Of a DNA stretch of 42,596 nt, positions 10,250 through 22,020 are shown in pieces. This DNA is from Ophiothrix spiculata. Its lineage: Eukaryota; Echinodermata; Ophiuroidea; Amphilepidida; Ophiotrichidae. The notes under the pieces are model-generated. The model did not search any database and was not told the origin of the DNA. It saw nothing but the letters and a program-made list of their open reading frames with translations. The stretch lies in assembly GCA_000969725.1 (NCBI GenBank), contig JXSR01S033481.1; one strand, written 5' to 3'. Both the position numbers and the translations under genes were made by a program. Position 1 is the first letter of the stretch. Every line of letters begins with the position of its first letter.

Positions 10250-11660
10250 ATTATGAGACATGAATATTGCCACATTAATTTTTTGTGGCAGATTTCAAAA
10301 TACTCCAAAAATCTCTTCTGTCAACTTCTTTTCATTAAATAGATTTGTGAAGAATCTTGCTCATAATAAAATGTCTGGATAATGACAAAGTGGTTTACTG
10401 CTTTATTACATGCAATCTACTGAGTGAAAAGTGTGTGTGTGTGTGTAGGTGGAACGAACCTAATCGTGTTTGATATAATCAAACGTAAAAGTTTACTTAG
10501 AGAAATTTGCAGTTTTTGTAATACTGGAAAAATGCTATTAAAACATTTGTCAGGTTTACTATTACTTGTGTCAATGTAATCTGACTTCAATTCAATTTCT
10601 CATTGTAAACATAAAAACCCAATTATTCATACATAATAATAATAGAATACCCATCATATTCTTTTGTGTTACAAAATATATATGCACAAAAGCTTTTAAG
10701 AATATCCCTTCAAAAAACATTCCAATATGACAAAACTTGCCACTTTCAACTTGAAAAAGGCTACTTTTTTTAAAATCTATGGTTATATATCTAAGTACTT
10801 CATACAGTTCAATGGAAAATGGTTTTAAGATATGTGATAAAAATATACTAATCCACATTTATTTTAATAACAGAGTAGATAATTCTCAAGTCATAAAAAG
10901 AAAATAGATTATAAAGACAACTAAATGTTGCTCTCATTGCGCAAACATTGTTTCAATCGATGAAAGTGAATGTCACTCCTGCATGTTATAGTGCTATGAT
11001 TATTGAATACACAAACCTAGGAATATTTGGAGCAATCTTCGCTGCAATTCAATCTGAAGTGAAGAGAATGTAGTGAAATTTGTTAAGCGAATGTCACTTC
11101 CTGTTGGAGCGAAGTTTTTTTGGAAGGTTGAGTGAATGTCACTCAGGCGAGCGAATGTTTGGACCCCAAGCCTAACCTAGCTACTACATGCTGCATTTAC
11201 AGCTACGATATGCTTCATTTACTGTATTGCAACTCTTCAATGTTGTGACTTTATAATGCCCTTTATTTCAATTTTCTCCATACAGCTAATGTGGTTATCT
11301 TAACATCAAACATTAAACACACTGAAATTTCAATAACTGAAAATGATATCAAATGATTCAGATTTTTTTTTTCTAACTGGTATATATATAATTCTGAAAA
11401 TAAAGACAAAAATCTATTTTGTCAACTAATTTTTGTACCGAAATAAGAAACAAACAAACCAAAAAAAATTCCCGAATTTTGTATACAGTAAGAGCACCAA
11501 ATGTTTCCATGGAATATTCTTAATAATTATCTGTATCTCAAGTTCTTATTCTTTGTTGAAAAACTACACAAGCATAACTACATACACACTTAATTTTATT
11601 CTTATTCAGATAAAAACTTGATGGTTTAAAACTGGTAAAATAAGTAAATCATGTAAACAA
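10250..11660. other. Unassigned sequence; short GT tract and repeated GAATGTCACT
   Basis: A short (GT)n run is at 10432-10447. Between 10,960 and 11,150 the phrase GAATGTCACT occurs three times (10970, 11090, 11134) in otherwise unlike sequence. An 88-codon minus-strand frame (10858 to 10592) has no recognised domain and is not supported as a gene. Confidence 0.5.
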
Positions 11661-11894
11661 TTTTAACCCTAACCCACATCTATCGAACAAAATCCAACAA
11701 GAAAATTCAAGAAATTAGCCAAAATACATCATAGACAGGGGATATGCACTAAGTGCTGGCGAGAAGGCCATACTCAGTGGCTTGCTATTGCCATGCCTAG
11801 ATATTAGATCGGGATGCGAGAGGTCAGGAGTTTGAATCATAATGGAAACAGAAAATATTTGTATGATGTAATCAGACTTGGGAGTTAGGGTTAA
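11661..11894 (+). mobile_element. Possible degenerate tRNA-type SINE flanked by inverted TTAACCCTAAC
   Basis: TTAACCCTAACCC near 11664 is mirrored by GGGAGTTAGGGTTAA near 11879-11893. Between them is a tRNA-like stretch with a B-box-like GAGTTTGAATCA (about 11830) and an A-box-like TACTCAGTGG (about 11774). Both the boxes and the ends are imperfect, so this is a tentative call: either a SINE between telomere-like motifs or an inverted-repeat element of about 230 bp. Confidence 0.4.
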
Positions 11895-12427
11895 TGTTTA
11901 TTGTTCTAGTATTAAGAATGATTAGTAAAAAAATATGTATACAATCATTATGTCAGCAAATTCTACAATCTACTAACACAGATAGACAGCATACATAATT
12001 TACAAATGGGAAATATGAACAATAAAAACCAAATGCAAAATACCATATCAGTTTTATAAAACACCATCTGTCAAGAAATATGATATTGTCGAAACAGATG
12101 GTTAACGCTAAAATTGAACTATATCAATCAGATCCATGAACACAAATACATGAATATGGAACTGTCAGTCAAAATGAAGACAGGTGCAAAGGGTGTTCTA
12201 ATTCCATAACTTTGTTTGTTCACATGAACTTAGAAAACAGGGCATGTAGTTATGACCCCCAGAATTAAATTAATTAATCAGTTAAAAGAAATAGCATTTT
12301 CAACATTTCTAGCCAGGACATGGCTTGGTTAATGTAAATGTGCAAGTCAAAGATCTCAACAATATGAGGAACTATAATGAAAATTATATGAAAATTGCAA
12401 TCTTTATGTTTCCTTTTTAAAATGATT
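11895..12427. other. No recognised feature
   Basis: AT-rich spacer upstream of the transposase relic. I looked for a Tc1 left inverted repeat here and did not find one. Confidence 0.5.
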
Positions 12428-12625
12428 TTCTCTTACAGCCAATGATGTAATAATTGGGATTCACAGAAAAAGGGTTAAGCAAAAGCTGTCTGAAAAGTTT
12501 TGTCAATTTGGTTTAACGCAGCCTTTTTAAATTTTTTGGTGTTTTTCTCTTACAGCCAAGGATAAAAGGATTCGGATGCACAGACGAAGGGGCCAGCAAA
12601 AGCCATCTACACAAACCATCAGAAA
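12428..12625 (+). repeat. Local duplication at the start of the transposase relic
   Basis: A block starting TTCTCTTACAGCC occurs at 12428 and again 117 bp on at 12545. It is followed in each copy by similar sequence (GGATTCACAGAAAAAGGG against GGATGCACAGACGAAGGG, then CAAAAGC). Each copy begins with a pyrimidine run and AG, as in a 3' splice site. The second copy is joined to the transposase frame. Confidence 0.65.
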
Positions 12626-13306
12626 CAGGTTGCATTTCTTTGAACTGCACTCAAGGCGAAAAACTAAAAAACCAAAGCGCACTCCAAGACATAAAGACAC
12701 AAGTTTAAAATTTGCCCGTCACAACCACCGATGGAACCAAAGACGCTGGGGAAAGTTTTTTTACAGATGAAAGCCATGTGTGTCTGAAAATGATTGACGG
12801 CAGGCAGAGAGTTTAGAGAAGAAAAGAGAAAGTACTTCAAGATTCATGTATCGAAGAATGTGAGACATTTGGGGGGAGGGAGCATAATGATATGGGGAGG
12901 AATCAGTTTAGAGAGGAGAACTGATTTGGTGATCATCCGTGGCGCAGTTAATGTTGAGGTATATGTGAATCATATTTTAAGAGAAGAAGTTGTTCCTTAT
13001 GCAGCTGCCGTCGGCCCTGGTTTTGTCCTTGCTGATGACAATGCAACTCCGTACAGGGAAAGAATTACTCAAGACTTCCTTAAAGAACAAGGAATTGATC
13101 GTTTGGATTGGCCGGCCATTAGCCCGGACTTAAACCCCATAGAACCTTTCTGGGATCAAATAAAAAGAAAGGTTAATACAAAATTGAAAGCAGATTCAAC
13201 TTTGGATGACCTGGAAAGACTTGTGAAGCGAACATGGCGGCGAATACCCCAAGAAAACATAGCAAGACTAATAAGGAGTATGAGAAGACGCTGCCAAGCT
13301 GTTTAG
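12558..13306 (+). pseudogene. Tc1-type (DD34E) transposase, broken
   Basis: This is a relic of a cut-and-paste transposase of the Tc1 family. The first part (frame open 12558-12770) carries the second helix-turn-helix (TIRNRL) of the DNA-binding region and the R/K-rich stretch before the catalytic core. The first catalytic Asp lies in FTDES at 12760-12774 but in the next frame, after a run of seven T. That frame ends at TAG 12814-12816, where relatives have Trp. The rest is in the third frame (12794-13306) with GGGSIMIWGGIS, the second Asp at 13037-13039 (LADDNA) and Glu at 13142-13144 (SPDLNPIE), exactly 34 residues apart. The N-terminal first helix-turn-helix is missing. About 245 codons remain, against roughly 340 in intact relatives. 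At least two frameshifts and one stop make it non-functional. Confidence 0.92.
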
Positions 13307-13472
13307 TGGACAGAAATGGTGGACACTGATAACATTTTGGATGTCAAATTAGAAGTCAACACTTAGATAAGATTGCATTTTTTCGTATATGTCAATATTT
13401 TTTGACTTTGAGGGCTCGTTCTTGGATTTATGGGGCTAAAACTGACTGTCCACTTATCTTTTGTGAGGTGTT
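13307..13472. other. 3' flank of the Tc1 relic
   Basis: Untranslated remainder of the transposon. The stretch CTGTCCACTTATCTTTTGTG (about 13446-13465) resembles Tc1 inverted-repeat ends, but no left partner was found. The next element begins immediately afterwards. Confidence 0.35.
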
Positions 13473-13474
13473 TA

Positions 13475-13907
13475 TGTGGGCTGCTCTGGCAAAATGAGAG
13501 GAAAGTTACAGATCTATATTTTGAATAAAATGGCAAAAGTAGAGTAAATATAGGGTGAAAAAGTCAAATTACGTTTTTTGACATAAAACGCCTTCATGCA
13601 TAAGTGTTTACCTATACCTAGAGTTTTGACGGTCAACTTTGCTAGAAAGTGCAATTATTCATGGTTAATTGATTGCTTGTTGCTATTATACACTGTTGTA
13701 ATCAGTATCTTTGAAATCAATTTGCAGCTAATTTTTATTGCAATATAGCCTATTAAGCAGACTGCTTTTGATTTCAAACTCTAAATGACAAATGGAGAAA
13801 GAAAGTGTGACATATTATAAATCAATCAATAGCTGAGATAATTCAAATATGTCATAAATTTCATTGAAATTTGCGACTTTCATCTCATTTTGCCAGAGCA
13901 CCCCTCA
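13475..13907. mobile_element. 433-bp TA MITE
   Basis: Left end TGTGGGCTGCTCTGGCAAAA and right end TTTTGCCAGAGCACCCCTCA form inverted repeats of about 28 bp that continue into CATCTCA/TGAGAGG-type sequence. TA lies at 13473-13474 and 13908-13909. A diverged relative is at 9607-10003. There is no coding frame. It abuts the remains of the Tc1 element and may have been inserted in its right end. Confidence 0.8.
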
Positions 13908-13909
13908 TA

Positions 13910-15670
13910 TGGAATTTCTTTATGAATACTAAATATAAAGACATCTTTTTAAGGCAAAAATACAAAGCAGCAATACTGCACTATTCATAAAGCAACATAC
14001 TGGGATGTAATCAGCTATAATTCCACACACAACAACAAAAATGACATAACTGCAGATTTCAGTACATTCCATAACAAAAATCATCTTAGGTAGGCCTATT
14101 CTATAGTGCAACACCAGACCTATATATGGGCTCACAAAATGGATCTTCTATTGATACACAGCTAGTGTGTTGCGCATAATCAATTGAAAAGAAATTAATT
14201 TAAGAACCCTTAAAATGGAGATATTTAAAATGCATGTAACATTTAATAACATTTGATGAGAACATTCAATAAATCACAAGCCCTTAAGGACCCACACCAC
14301 CAAATAGATCATCTATTCAATCCTATACAAACAGCTTCCAGATCATGGTGGATATCTTGGCTATAAAACAACTAGTTGCTTCAATTCTTGCATTTCCTTT
14401 GAGATTAAGACCTATATGAGCTCAAAAGGTAAAAAAAATTATATGGTATCTATGTTGAATTTTCGATAGATTGTTTTTAACATGGGACATGCTCAAAACA
14501 TCATTTTCTCTAACTCGCTAACAAATTCTCTAGACACTAAAAAACAGCTCTCAAAATTCACAAAAACAGCAAAATTAGGATAATCTTGAACCAGGCTGAT
14601 TACATTAATACCACAGAACATGATTAAAAACAGATTTCACTCAAAACATTAGTTCCCATCATTTGTGAAGCTTTAACTTTAGAAAGTGCAATATAACACA
14701 TACTCCCGCATCGCTGTGTACTCACCAAAAGCGTTTATTTAGTATTTTGTGTCCTTACGGGGCATATACATATACTATTTGCACAAGACCTAACCAATTA
14801 ACCATGATGGTATGGGTAGCTCTAAACATATACTTGCAACAATATTAGTAAATGCAAACGGGTATTTGCAACTTTTAATTTTCTTGTAAATCACATCAAA
14901 TACTTCATTGTTATTGTTTCCAGTGAAGTGTAAATAATACAGGTACTACTAATACAAGATTTGATAGGCGTTTTTGATAAACCTTGAATACAACCAGTCA
15001 TCTGAGAACTATTCTGTTTTTCCTAGTCAAGAATCATAACATGTGTATTAGAGTCACCTTGGTTGTTGCAACATCTTTTAAATACTGAATTGTTAACAAA
15101 ATGACTGGAAACTTCAATATTACAAGATCTATATAGATTGAATTGCATTAAGACTTATTTTACTATAATGTTTGAACTCAAGTGCACTATTTATGAATAA
15201 TAACTGGTTTCATGATAGTATAATCCAACAACAAGTACAAGAAACTTTTGAATATTAACACAAACCTTTTATACATAAGCATTTAACTCTGTATTCTATA
15301 ATGTATCTGAAATACATCTTTAACAGTTGGGATTAAAGTACACTATATATAGGCAGGGCAACAATCCAAAAAATGTGCCAATAAATGTGTATCACAAAAT
15401 AAAAGAATGAATACAAATTTGTTTGTTGAGCATGTCTATTAATTAGCATTCTCACAAAAAAGGTTTAGAAGTTAATTATTAACAGTTCTCAACATTATTC
15501 TATCTTTTTTTCATAATCAAATGTTCATGTAATGAAATTCGTCTGAAAATAATCAATCTACTTGAAAATGTACCAAATAGGATAACAAATAACAAAAACA
15601 GAATGCACATCCCTAGTATATATACAAAGACAATCTCTTCCACCAGTAAAATCCAAGAGTAGCTTGCATT
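13910..15670. other. No recognised feature
   Basis: About 1.8 kb of AT-rich sequence without recognisable repeats, RNA genes or coding frames (longest is 68 codons on the minus strand, unsupported). The quietest stretch of the window. Confidence 0.5.
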
Positions 15671-15944
15671 TCAGATCGTCGTGTGAGTGCAAGAAAGTCG
15701 TATCTGCAATGGCTGCCCTAAGTTATTTTTATTTTATACTTTGTCACAAGAATGTGAAAAATCCCTCAAAAATTCCGTCTTATGTCAGTAGTTCTTGAAA
15801 TGGTTCTTCAGGTGACGGTGTCACCTGAAGAACCATTTCAAGAACCACTGACTCAAGATTGGAGATTAGACAGTGTGCAATCCAAATTTATGACAAATGG
15901 CAGCTGTTGCAGATACGACTTTCTTGCACTCACATGACGACTGA
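15671..15944. mobile_element. 274-bp MITE with a second hairpin in its centre
   Basis: Ends pair over more than 40 bp: GTGAGTGCAAGAAAGTCGTA at about 15682 against TACGACTTTCTTGCACTCAC at 15914. In the centre, 15784-15816 pairs with 15820-15852 (33-bp arms, one mismatch, three-base loop GGT; inner arms CTTCAGGTGAC / GTCACCTGAAG). The whole element could fold as a double hairpin. No coding frame; target duplication not evident. Confidence 0.85.
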
Positions 15945-16305
15945 TGTGATCATTGCCTCATCAATTATACAGATGATGCGTTATTATTACAAGTGATGTG
16001 TAAACAAACCACCTCTATCTGCATCAAATTGACCTAAATTTCCCAAAGCTCTTGAATAATGAGGTTTTTGCCTGTTAGCAGATAAACACACCAGTGTAAA
16101 TATATAACTTAATAATTAAAATGTATGATTGTATTTTCTGTGGTTTGCAGAAGCAACATATTAATTGCAAATTTCATGAGTTACAGTGAATATGTGGCAT
16201 CACATGACCCCGCACATGACAGAGGGCAGGAAAACAATTCTTATCAAATTAATTGTCATAAACTGGAGTGTGAGATTGACAGAGAAAAGGATGGTTATAA
16301 CAATA

Positions 16306-16737
16306 CACTCCCGGTCAAAAGTGTTTGCACACAAAACTTTTATCCAGCCATATCTCGAGAATCGTTCATCATTTGCATCTCATTTTTTTTCCGGATTAAT
16401 ATTTTGCATATATGGATCTAAAGAACTCAACAGGAATTGAATTTACCGCCTTTGAAAATATGGCGTGCTAAACATACTGTATTCTTTCTTCGCACATTCA
16501 AATATAGGCACATAGGTACATAGCAAAAAGTGTGTGTGGTGTATTTGTATTTGGTCCAGGAATCAGCCATTTTTATGGTTATGGAAGATCGAATATCAGA
16601 GGAAACACAGATTATTTATATTGGATACATTAGGCACCTACAAAAAACATGAATTTTTTCAGAGTCTTGGTTGTTTGAAATAATAATTACGTTTATGCCC
16701 GTATTTAAGCGTGCGCAAACACTTTTGTCCGGGAATG
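16306..16737. mobile_element. 432-bp Tc1/mariner-type MITE
   Basis: Left end CACTCCCGGTCAAAAGTGTT, preceded by TA (16304-16305), pairs with AACACTTTTGTCCGGGAATG ending at 16737; arms about 28 bp with a few mismatches. CCCGGTCAAAAGT is typical of Tc1-related ends. The right-hand TA has decayed to AA. The interior has no transposase. Confidence 0.8.
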
Positions 16738-16954
16738 AAAATATTCACCTGATAACACTGAAAAAATTACATTATTGACATCATAATTTATCATAACAGA
16801 AATAGCTTGAATGTGTGTAGCTCACTGACAATATCACAAATAAAGAGATAAAATACAATAAAGACAACAGGTTTATTCATCAAAACCCAATCTAATTGTA
16901 CATACGTATTAAGTTTATTCTAAGAAATGTGCATTTTGCCGAATCAGAAATATT

Positions 16955-17353
16955 AAGGGGGAAAGCACATTCTCAATTGCCAAAATTCACTTTTTTTCCA
17001 TTTTTGGTCATTTTTTGACCTTATTATGAAATTAAAAAATTGGTCAAAATCCTAAAAAATAAAAATGATGCAACATCTGAATGGGCATTTTAAATTTAAA
17101 AAATTACCATTCTGAAGTCATAAAAAAAAAAATATTTTTAGCTTGGTTGGAAGCCCAAATGGCCAAAAATTGTGTTTTTTGTGATTTTCTCAAAAAATGT
17201 GATTTTGGTCAAAAATCAACATCACCATCATGATTCTTGTGAAAATTCCTCTCTGGAAATGTATACTTTTATTAACTTTTAGCATTAAAAAAGTTATGGT
17301 ACAAAATGAACTTGCAAAAATGTAAACTTGAGTAACGTGCTTTCTCCCCTTTC
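16955..17353. mobile_element. ~400-bp inverted-repeat element
   Basis: Left AAGGGGGAAAGCACATTCTC pairs with right AACGTGCTTTCTCCCCTT. The interior is made of T-rich phrases in both orientations (TTTTTGGTCATTTTTTGACC, CAAAAATTGTG), making it largely self-complementary. The exact ends are uncertain by a few bases. Confidence 0.6.
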
Positions 17354-17589
17354 TCGCCAAAACGGTTTTGATTAATTTCTTATTTTTTTACAAACCTGCC
17401 AAGAAAAAAATCATTTTAAGTTGAGTTTTATAGTCTGTTTGGAACTATATTTGTTTTGATGTCATTAAACCTAAATATAGAATTTATAACAAATCTGTAT
17501 CAAAAGAAACTCTTTCTTCCTAGTGAATATTTGTTTCCGACTACAGAGTACAAATATTATAATATATGTTATACAAATTAAGAGTTTCC

Positions 17590-19085
17590 TCTCAATTACA
17601 ATACCAGATGGAGAAAATTATCAACTGGTTATGGCATAAAAGAACTAGTTATCTTAATCTCACTGCCTCATTTACCCAAAAATGTACTTAACATGTAAAT
17701 TTAATGACATTATCATCAAAGTTTCATCTACGCATTTTGTATCCTGCAAAAGCACATTGATTAAAAACCCCGACTCATTGAGCGATATGGCTCATTTATA
17801 TCAAATTTAGAATTGCAAGCAATACTAATGACTTTGTAATCAATCTTTAGTATGTAGCCTTTTAATTCCTTTACAGATATGGAAGAAAAACAAAAACAAA
17901 AACATATTTAGAAGTTAAGTTTAAATGATTATCTGTCTGTACATCTACATCTGTAGTATAGTGTGGTTAGATCAGATTTAAAATGTTTTGAATTTAACAA
18001 AATTGTCTAACATAAAATGAAATATACACAAAGATAATTTAGGGCTTAATAGAGTACTGACAGCATGATAGGACAAAGATATGGATTAAGTCCCGCCCAA
18101 AAACTGGTATTTGGAAATATGAGTATGGGGTAGGCCTATAATAACATATACAGGTTGTAAACATACATGAGAACTTTGTTTGATTTGAGTCTTAAATCAT
18201 TGATTTAGGTTCTTTTTGCACAGTGTCCATGCTAGGGTGAATTAAATTCAAAGTAATAAAAGAAATAAAAAAATCATTTTGTTTTCTTTCAAATTGAGCA
18301 TGGGTCCCTCATTTAAGGAAAATTTGTTACAATCAATGCAAGGGACAGATGGCATGTCAAAAAAAAAATCCTTGTTAAGGCAACAACCCCCTTGTTTTGT
18401 GGGCCTGACTGACCCTATATTTCTTTTTTGGAAGAATTTTTTTAGCGTTTTCTAAGATCATGTAGAATCAGCTGTTTTTTTGCCAAAATTTAAACAAATT
18501 TGGTTAAACTCCTATTTTCCACCAGATTATTTGGTTCCTTTAGACAAGGGGTCACTTTTCACTGCCCCATACTTGTATTTGTTAATGGTGCATTCACAAT
18601 CATACTTATAACCTCTAATACATGAGTGGCCTTTATTAGGGAAAATGAGTGGTATTTATTAGGGACAGGAGACATTACATATGAAGTGTTTTAAAATGGC
18701 TTTTTCTTTTTAACATCCTACTCTCAATCTCATTCAATAGAGAATAACAACACTTGACTGACCATTACCTATGCTTCTCATGATGGATTGACTGTATTAT
18801 TATCTCTGCTTCTCATAATGGATTAAAGTGTGAAAGCTAATTCAATTTCCTACTTAAACATAAGTAAATTGTGGGTCAAATATTAACAGAATATTTGATA
18901 AAGTCAAATTGACAATTTAAATTAGGGAATATCAATAACAACAATGTGATACCTGAATTTAACAAAATTGAATAAAAGCCTCCATTATGTTTGGGATATA
19001 TCAGGGGCCTTAGAATAAATATTTACACTAATGGGGAGTGACAAGTCATAAATTATTACTCCATCTAGAAAGGTACGAAGCGCAG
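17590..19085. repeat. Segmental duplication, copy B
   Basis: Diverged copy of 3770-7090 (see that entry), in the same order but lacking the roughly 1-kb insertion at 3883-4878. The best-conserved block is 18,700-19,085 (AACAACACTTGACTGACCAT, AACAGAATATTTGATAAA, TTACTCCATCT), which also recurs at 22,530-22,875. No gene signal in the intervening sequence. Confidence 0.7.
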
Positions 19086-19295
19086 AAGGTCTTCAAAATT
19101 TGATTAGTACTCAACTTTATGATTTTTTGACACAAAAATCTAGAATTGTTGGCATTACTTTATTCATTGCTAAGAAGAACAATTCAATAGCTTCCATTTA
19201 AAAAAATAATTTTGAAAATGGATGCATGCAATCGGATTTTACACCACTTTGAAGAAAGTGTGTCTTTTTACACAAACTCTCCATGGGTAATAATA

Positions 19296-19454
19296 ATATG
19301 TGTACCGCCGCGGCAAAAGGGTCCAGTTGTCGACTCCTACATGTTGCTCATTGTAGCATATCTGATGTATACAAATACCATACATTAGATATGCAACAAG
19401 GAGCAACATGTACGAGCCGACAACTGGACCCTTTTGCCGCGGCGGTACACATAT
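19296..19454. mobile_element. 159-bp near-complete palindrome (foldback MITE)
   Basis: Left arm ATATGTGTACCGCCGCGGCA (from 19296) pairs with TGCCGCGGCGGTACACATAT (ending 19454). The arms stay complementary almost to the centre (AACATGTAGGAG-type sequence opposite CTCCTTGTTGC), about 70 bp each. The outer GCCGCGG is markedly GC-rich for this window. A decayed relative is at 30,397-30,546. A 68-codon frame across it is spurious. Confidence 0.85.
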
Positions 19455-20789
19455 TAGCTTATGCTAAGGCGCGATATCCAAAATTGTAAATGTTTAGCAT
19501 GTGATCAGTCAGGTGGAAAAGCCCAAGACAATTAAAGTAAAATTGTTTCTTATACAGCATCAAAGCCACAAGAAACGGGTAAAATTAATGTTGCGTGGTG
19601 TCTTTTTCCCAGGCAATTTTTAAAATTAATCGAGTTCTGTCTAAGTGCATGATATATTGCCAATTTGCCACGTCAGAAAGTTATCATTGAATGGCACATT
19701 AATAGACATCTGAAGCATGCAATACACATTACCAAGGAAGATCGCAAATGAATATCAACAAATATGTCAATAGATTAAGCATTTCTGCAAATCATTTATT
19801 GCCATAAACTTATTTATGTTGTGAAAAAATGTCAAATAAAGACATTGTCCGTTAACTGGCAAGTTTTTAGTACAATCATTAAGTGTGTTTTTTCATGCCA
19901 TGAGAAGTCAAACAGGACATCAGAATTTGGCAATTTTATAAGTAGAATTATATTTAAGGTAGGAAATATAAAATCAAATCAAATCTTTTGACGACTGAGT
20001 TATTGATTTCTGTCTTCATTGAAATGGGAAAGAAACAAATCAAGTCCGTGGTAAGTTTTCAAAACTGGTGCATTTACATAATCCTCCCGTTCTTGGAAAC
20101 GAAATAACAAAATGCTTGCATTCTTTCTGCAAATTAAAGGAAGAGAAATGTTATATCAATTAAGATAATTCTGAATTTCAAAATGGAACGGAAAGTATTT
20201 TTAAAGATTTATTTATTCTGAGCACTAACCATTTTGATACACCCTGTATATGTTTGGAAAAACAAATAGTTGCTTTGCTTCAATACAGCAGCATGACAAG
20301 AGTATCCACCTTGGCTTTGACAATCCTGAACACCAGTCCACCTTGATAGTTAAGACAATTGCTTTAGCCAGTAAAGAAAAAGAACTAGGTGATAAAGCAA
20401 GCCATAAATGAATTGAAACTTCTGTGAACAACCTACAATCTGTAATAGGTACCTGTCAGTAAACAAACAAGAACTGTTTCCTTAGTTCAAAAACTACTTG
20501 TGATATATAGCCTGCAGTCTTCATATACATTATCACTTTTTTCCGGATTATAAATGTTACTATTTTTCTCTGCAAAATATGTGAAGTTTAAACTGCCTGG
20601 ATACAATCAAACTTTCATCATTCACTAATATATATTACATACACTAACTTCTTAACACCTACTGCTTTGCAATTATATCTAGTAAACCTTTACCTTAGGC
20701 TTAAGTTAAACAAAAATAGATTCAGCATAATGAATGCATTATCAACAAAAGTTCAATTGGTTAGTTGCTAAGAGACCTGATTATGACAT
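19455..20789. other. Unassigned; single mariner-like end at about 20,229-20,250
   Basis: Mostly featureless. At 20,229 the phrase TTTTGATACACCCTGTATAT has the TACAGGGTGTATCAAAA form (complement) common at ends of mariner-type elements. No inverted partner was found. Confidence 0.45.
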
Positions 20790-20960
20790 ATTCTGCTACT
20801 AGTGTTAGTGGCACTTTGTATCTCATATAGCAGGTATCTTATGACAGATAAAAACAGTCATCGATCATTTTTATGATAGCATTTCTTATTTAAAAGGGAG
20901 TTATATATATACAAAATATAACCTTGCCATTACTGAAAATAAGAAATAAGGCGTTCTATA
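20790..20960. repeat. Duplicated block, partner at 25,095-25,290
   Basis: TATCTCATATAGCAG..TTATGACAGATA, ATCGATCATTTT and CCATTACTGAAAATA align in order with 25,120-25,270 (TATTTCATATAACA..TTATGACAGATA, ATCAATCATTTT, CCATTACAGAAAATA). The offset is about 4.3 kb, like the other duplicated pairs in 23-29 kb. Confidence 0.65.
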
Positions 20961-21116
20961 ACTAATTTTATTGGAAAAGAGGTTCCTAAGTGATATAGCA
21001 TAAAGATTAAAACATAAGCTAGGCATGTTAGTAGATCACAAAATATTATATTTATCATAGTCCTTGAATTGCATACTAGGCAAATAAAAATGATTTGATT
21101 ATTGCATTAAACAAGT

Positions 21117-21350
21117 AAAATAAATAAATAAATGTCGGTGCTTATATAGCGCTTTTGCAGAATTGATCAAAGCGCTTTACATTTATTCCATTACCAATAG
21201 AATATAACCAACTTACGCGGCTGCCTTACAAACACGGCGCCTATTGAGTATATTCCTAGTAACTACTCATGATAACGCTTGGGTCGACGAAGCAATTAGG
21301 ATTAAATGTCTTGCCCAAGGACATAACCCGTTGGCCGTAGTTGGCTGCAT
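21117..21350 (-). repeat. AGCGCTTT dispersed repeat with (AAAT)n tail
   Basis: A short (AAAT)n run (21,117-21,133) is followed by TATATAGCGCTTTTGCAG, CAAAGCGCTTTACA, GGGTCGACGAAGCAATTAGG and CTTGCCCAAGGACA. The same ordered motifs are at 22,945-23,156. This type of repeat is common in marine invertebrate genomes. Because the simple repeat lies on the left, the element probably reads on the minus strand with the microsatellite as its 3' tail. It could be a SINE or the 3' end of a LINE; no reverse transcriptase is present. Confidence 0.75.
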
Positions 21351-21639
21351 TTAAAACAACAAATTTTGTTTGTTATAGCTGATTATTTCAGCAAATTGAC
21401 CTTTACAATGACCTTTGAGCTTTCAGTTCACTTCAAATTTCCAGCAATGTATTGTAGGTTGGCTAAAGATCAAGTTGACCAAATTTGGTTAATTCCAAGA
21501 CGATTTGATCACTTAATGACTTCTGACGTGCCCGACACCCTTCGCAGTGTTGTAACACCCACATTGTCTTCACTTATAATCAAACAAAGAAACACAACAT
21601 TCAAAGAACATTGTCATCCTTCTATTTGTTATAAGGCAA

Positions 21640-22020
21640 CAAACTGTCTAAACCTTCATTTGTTTTATAAACCATGTTCACATGTGACAAGCAATAAGGT
21701 TTTTGTATCACATTTATTGATAAAGAAACCTAAGAATATCAAAATCCCTCCGGATAAACATAAGAAACAAAGTTTTATTAAATGTTCTGACACGACACAT
21801 AAAGCATTGGGTGCAACTGATGTATTCAATCCATTCAATTCAAAACAGTTTAGTTGTGTTCTACACAGGAAGCACAGACACACAGGAAAGCAGAGGGATA
21901 GTATATCTGTATCTGTCAAACTGAATTTATTTGTGGCCAGTAACAGTAAATTGCAACTTGTAAGCCTATTTTACACTAGACCATACATTGGGCTATATAT
22001 TGCTTGCTATATAAAAGTCC
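21640..22020. repeat. Triplicated block, copy 1
   Basis: CTTCATTTGTTTTATAAACC, GTATCACATTTATTGATAA, GAAACAAAGTTTTATTAAA and TTTAGTTGTGTTCTAC recur in order at 23,370-23,690 and 27,545-27,890. A 220-codon frame (from 21,366) spans this copy, but the other two copies carry the same in-frame stop just before the AAACAAAG motif (where this copy has AAG) plus further breaks. The block is therefore treated as non-coding. Confidence 0.8.

Noticed and set aside
13307..13472. Right inverted repeat of the Tc1 element
   Set aside because: A plausible end sequence is present near 13,446-13,465, but no matching left end exists upstream of 12,428, so the element boundaries were not called.
16125..16440. 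Two overlapping frames of 98 and 84 codons
   Set aside because: They cross the left end of a Tc1/mariner-type MITE, and neither has a domain or consistent codon pattern.
19283..19489. 68-codon frame
   Set aside because: It is the translation of a palindromic foldback element; the amino-acid string has no independent support.
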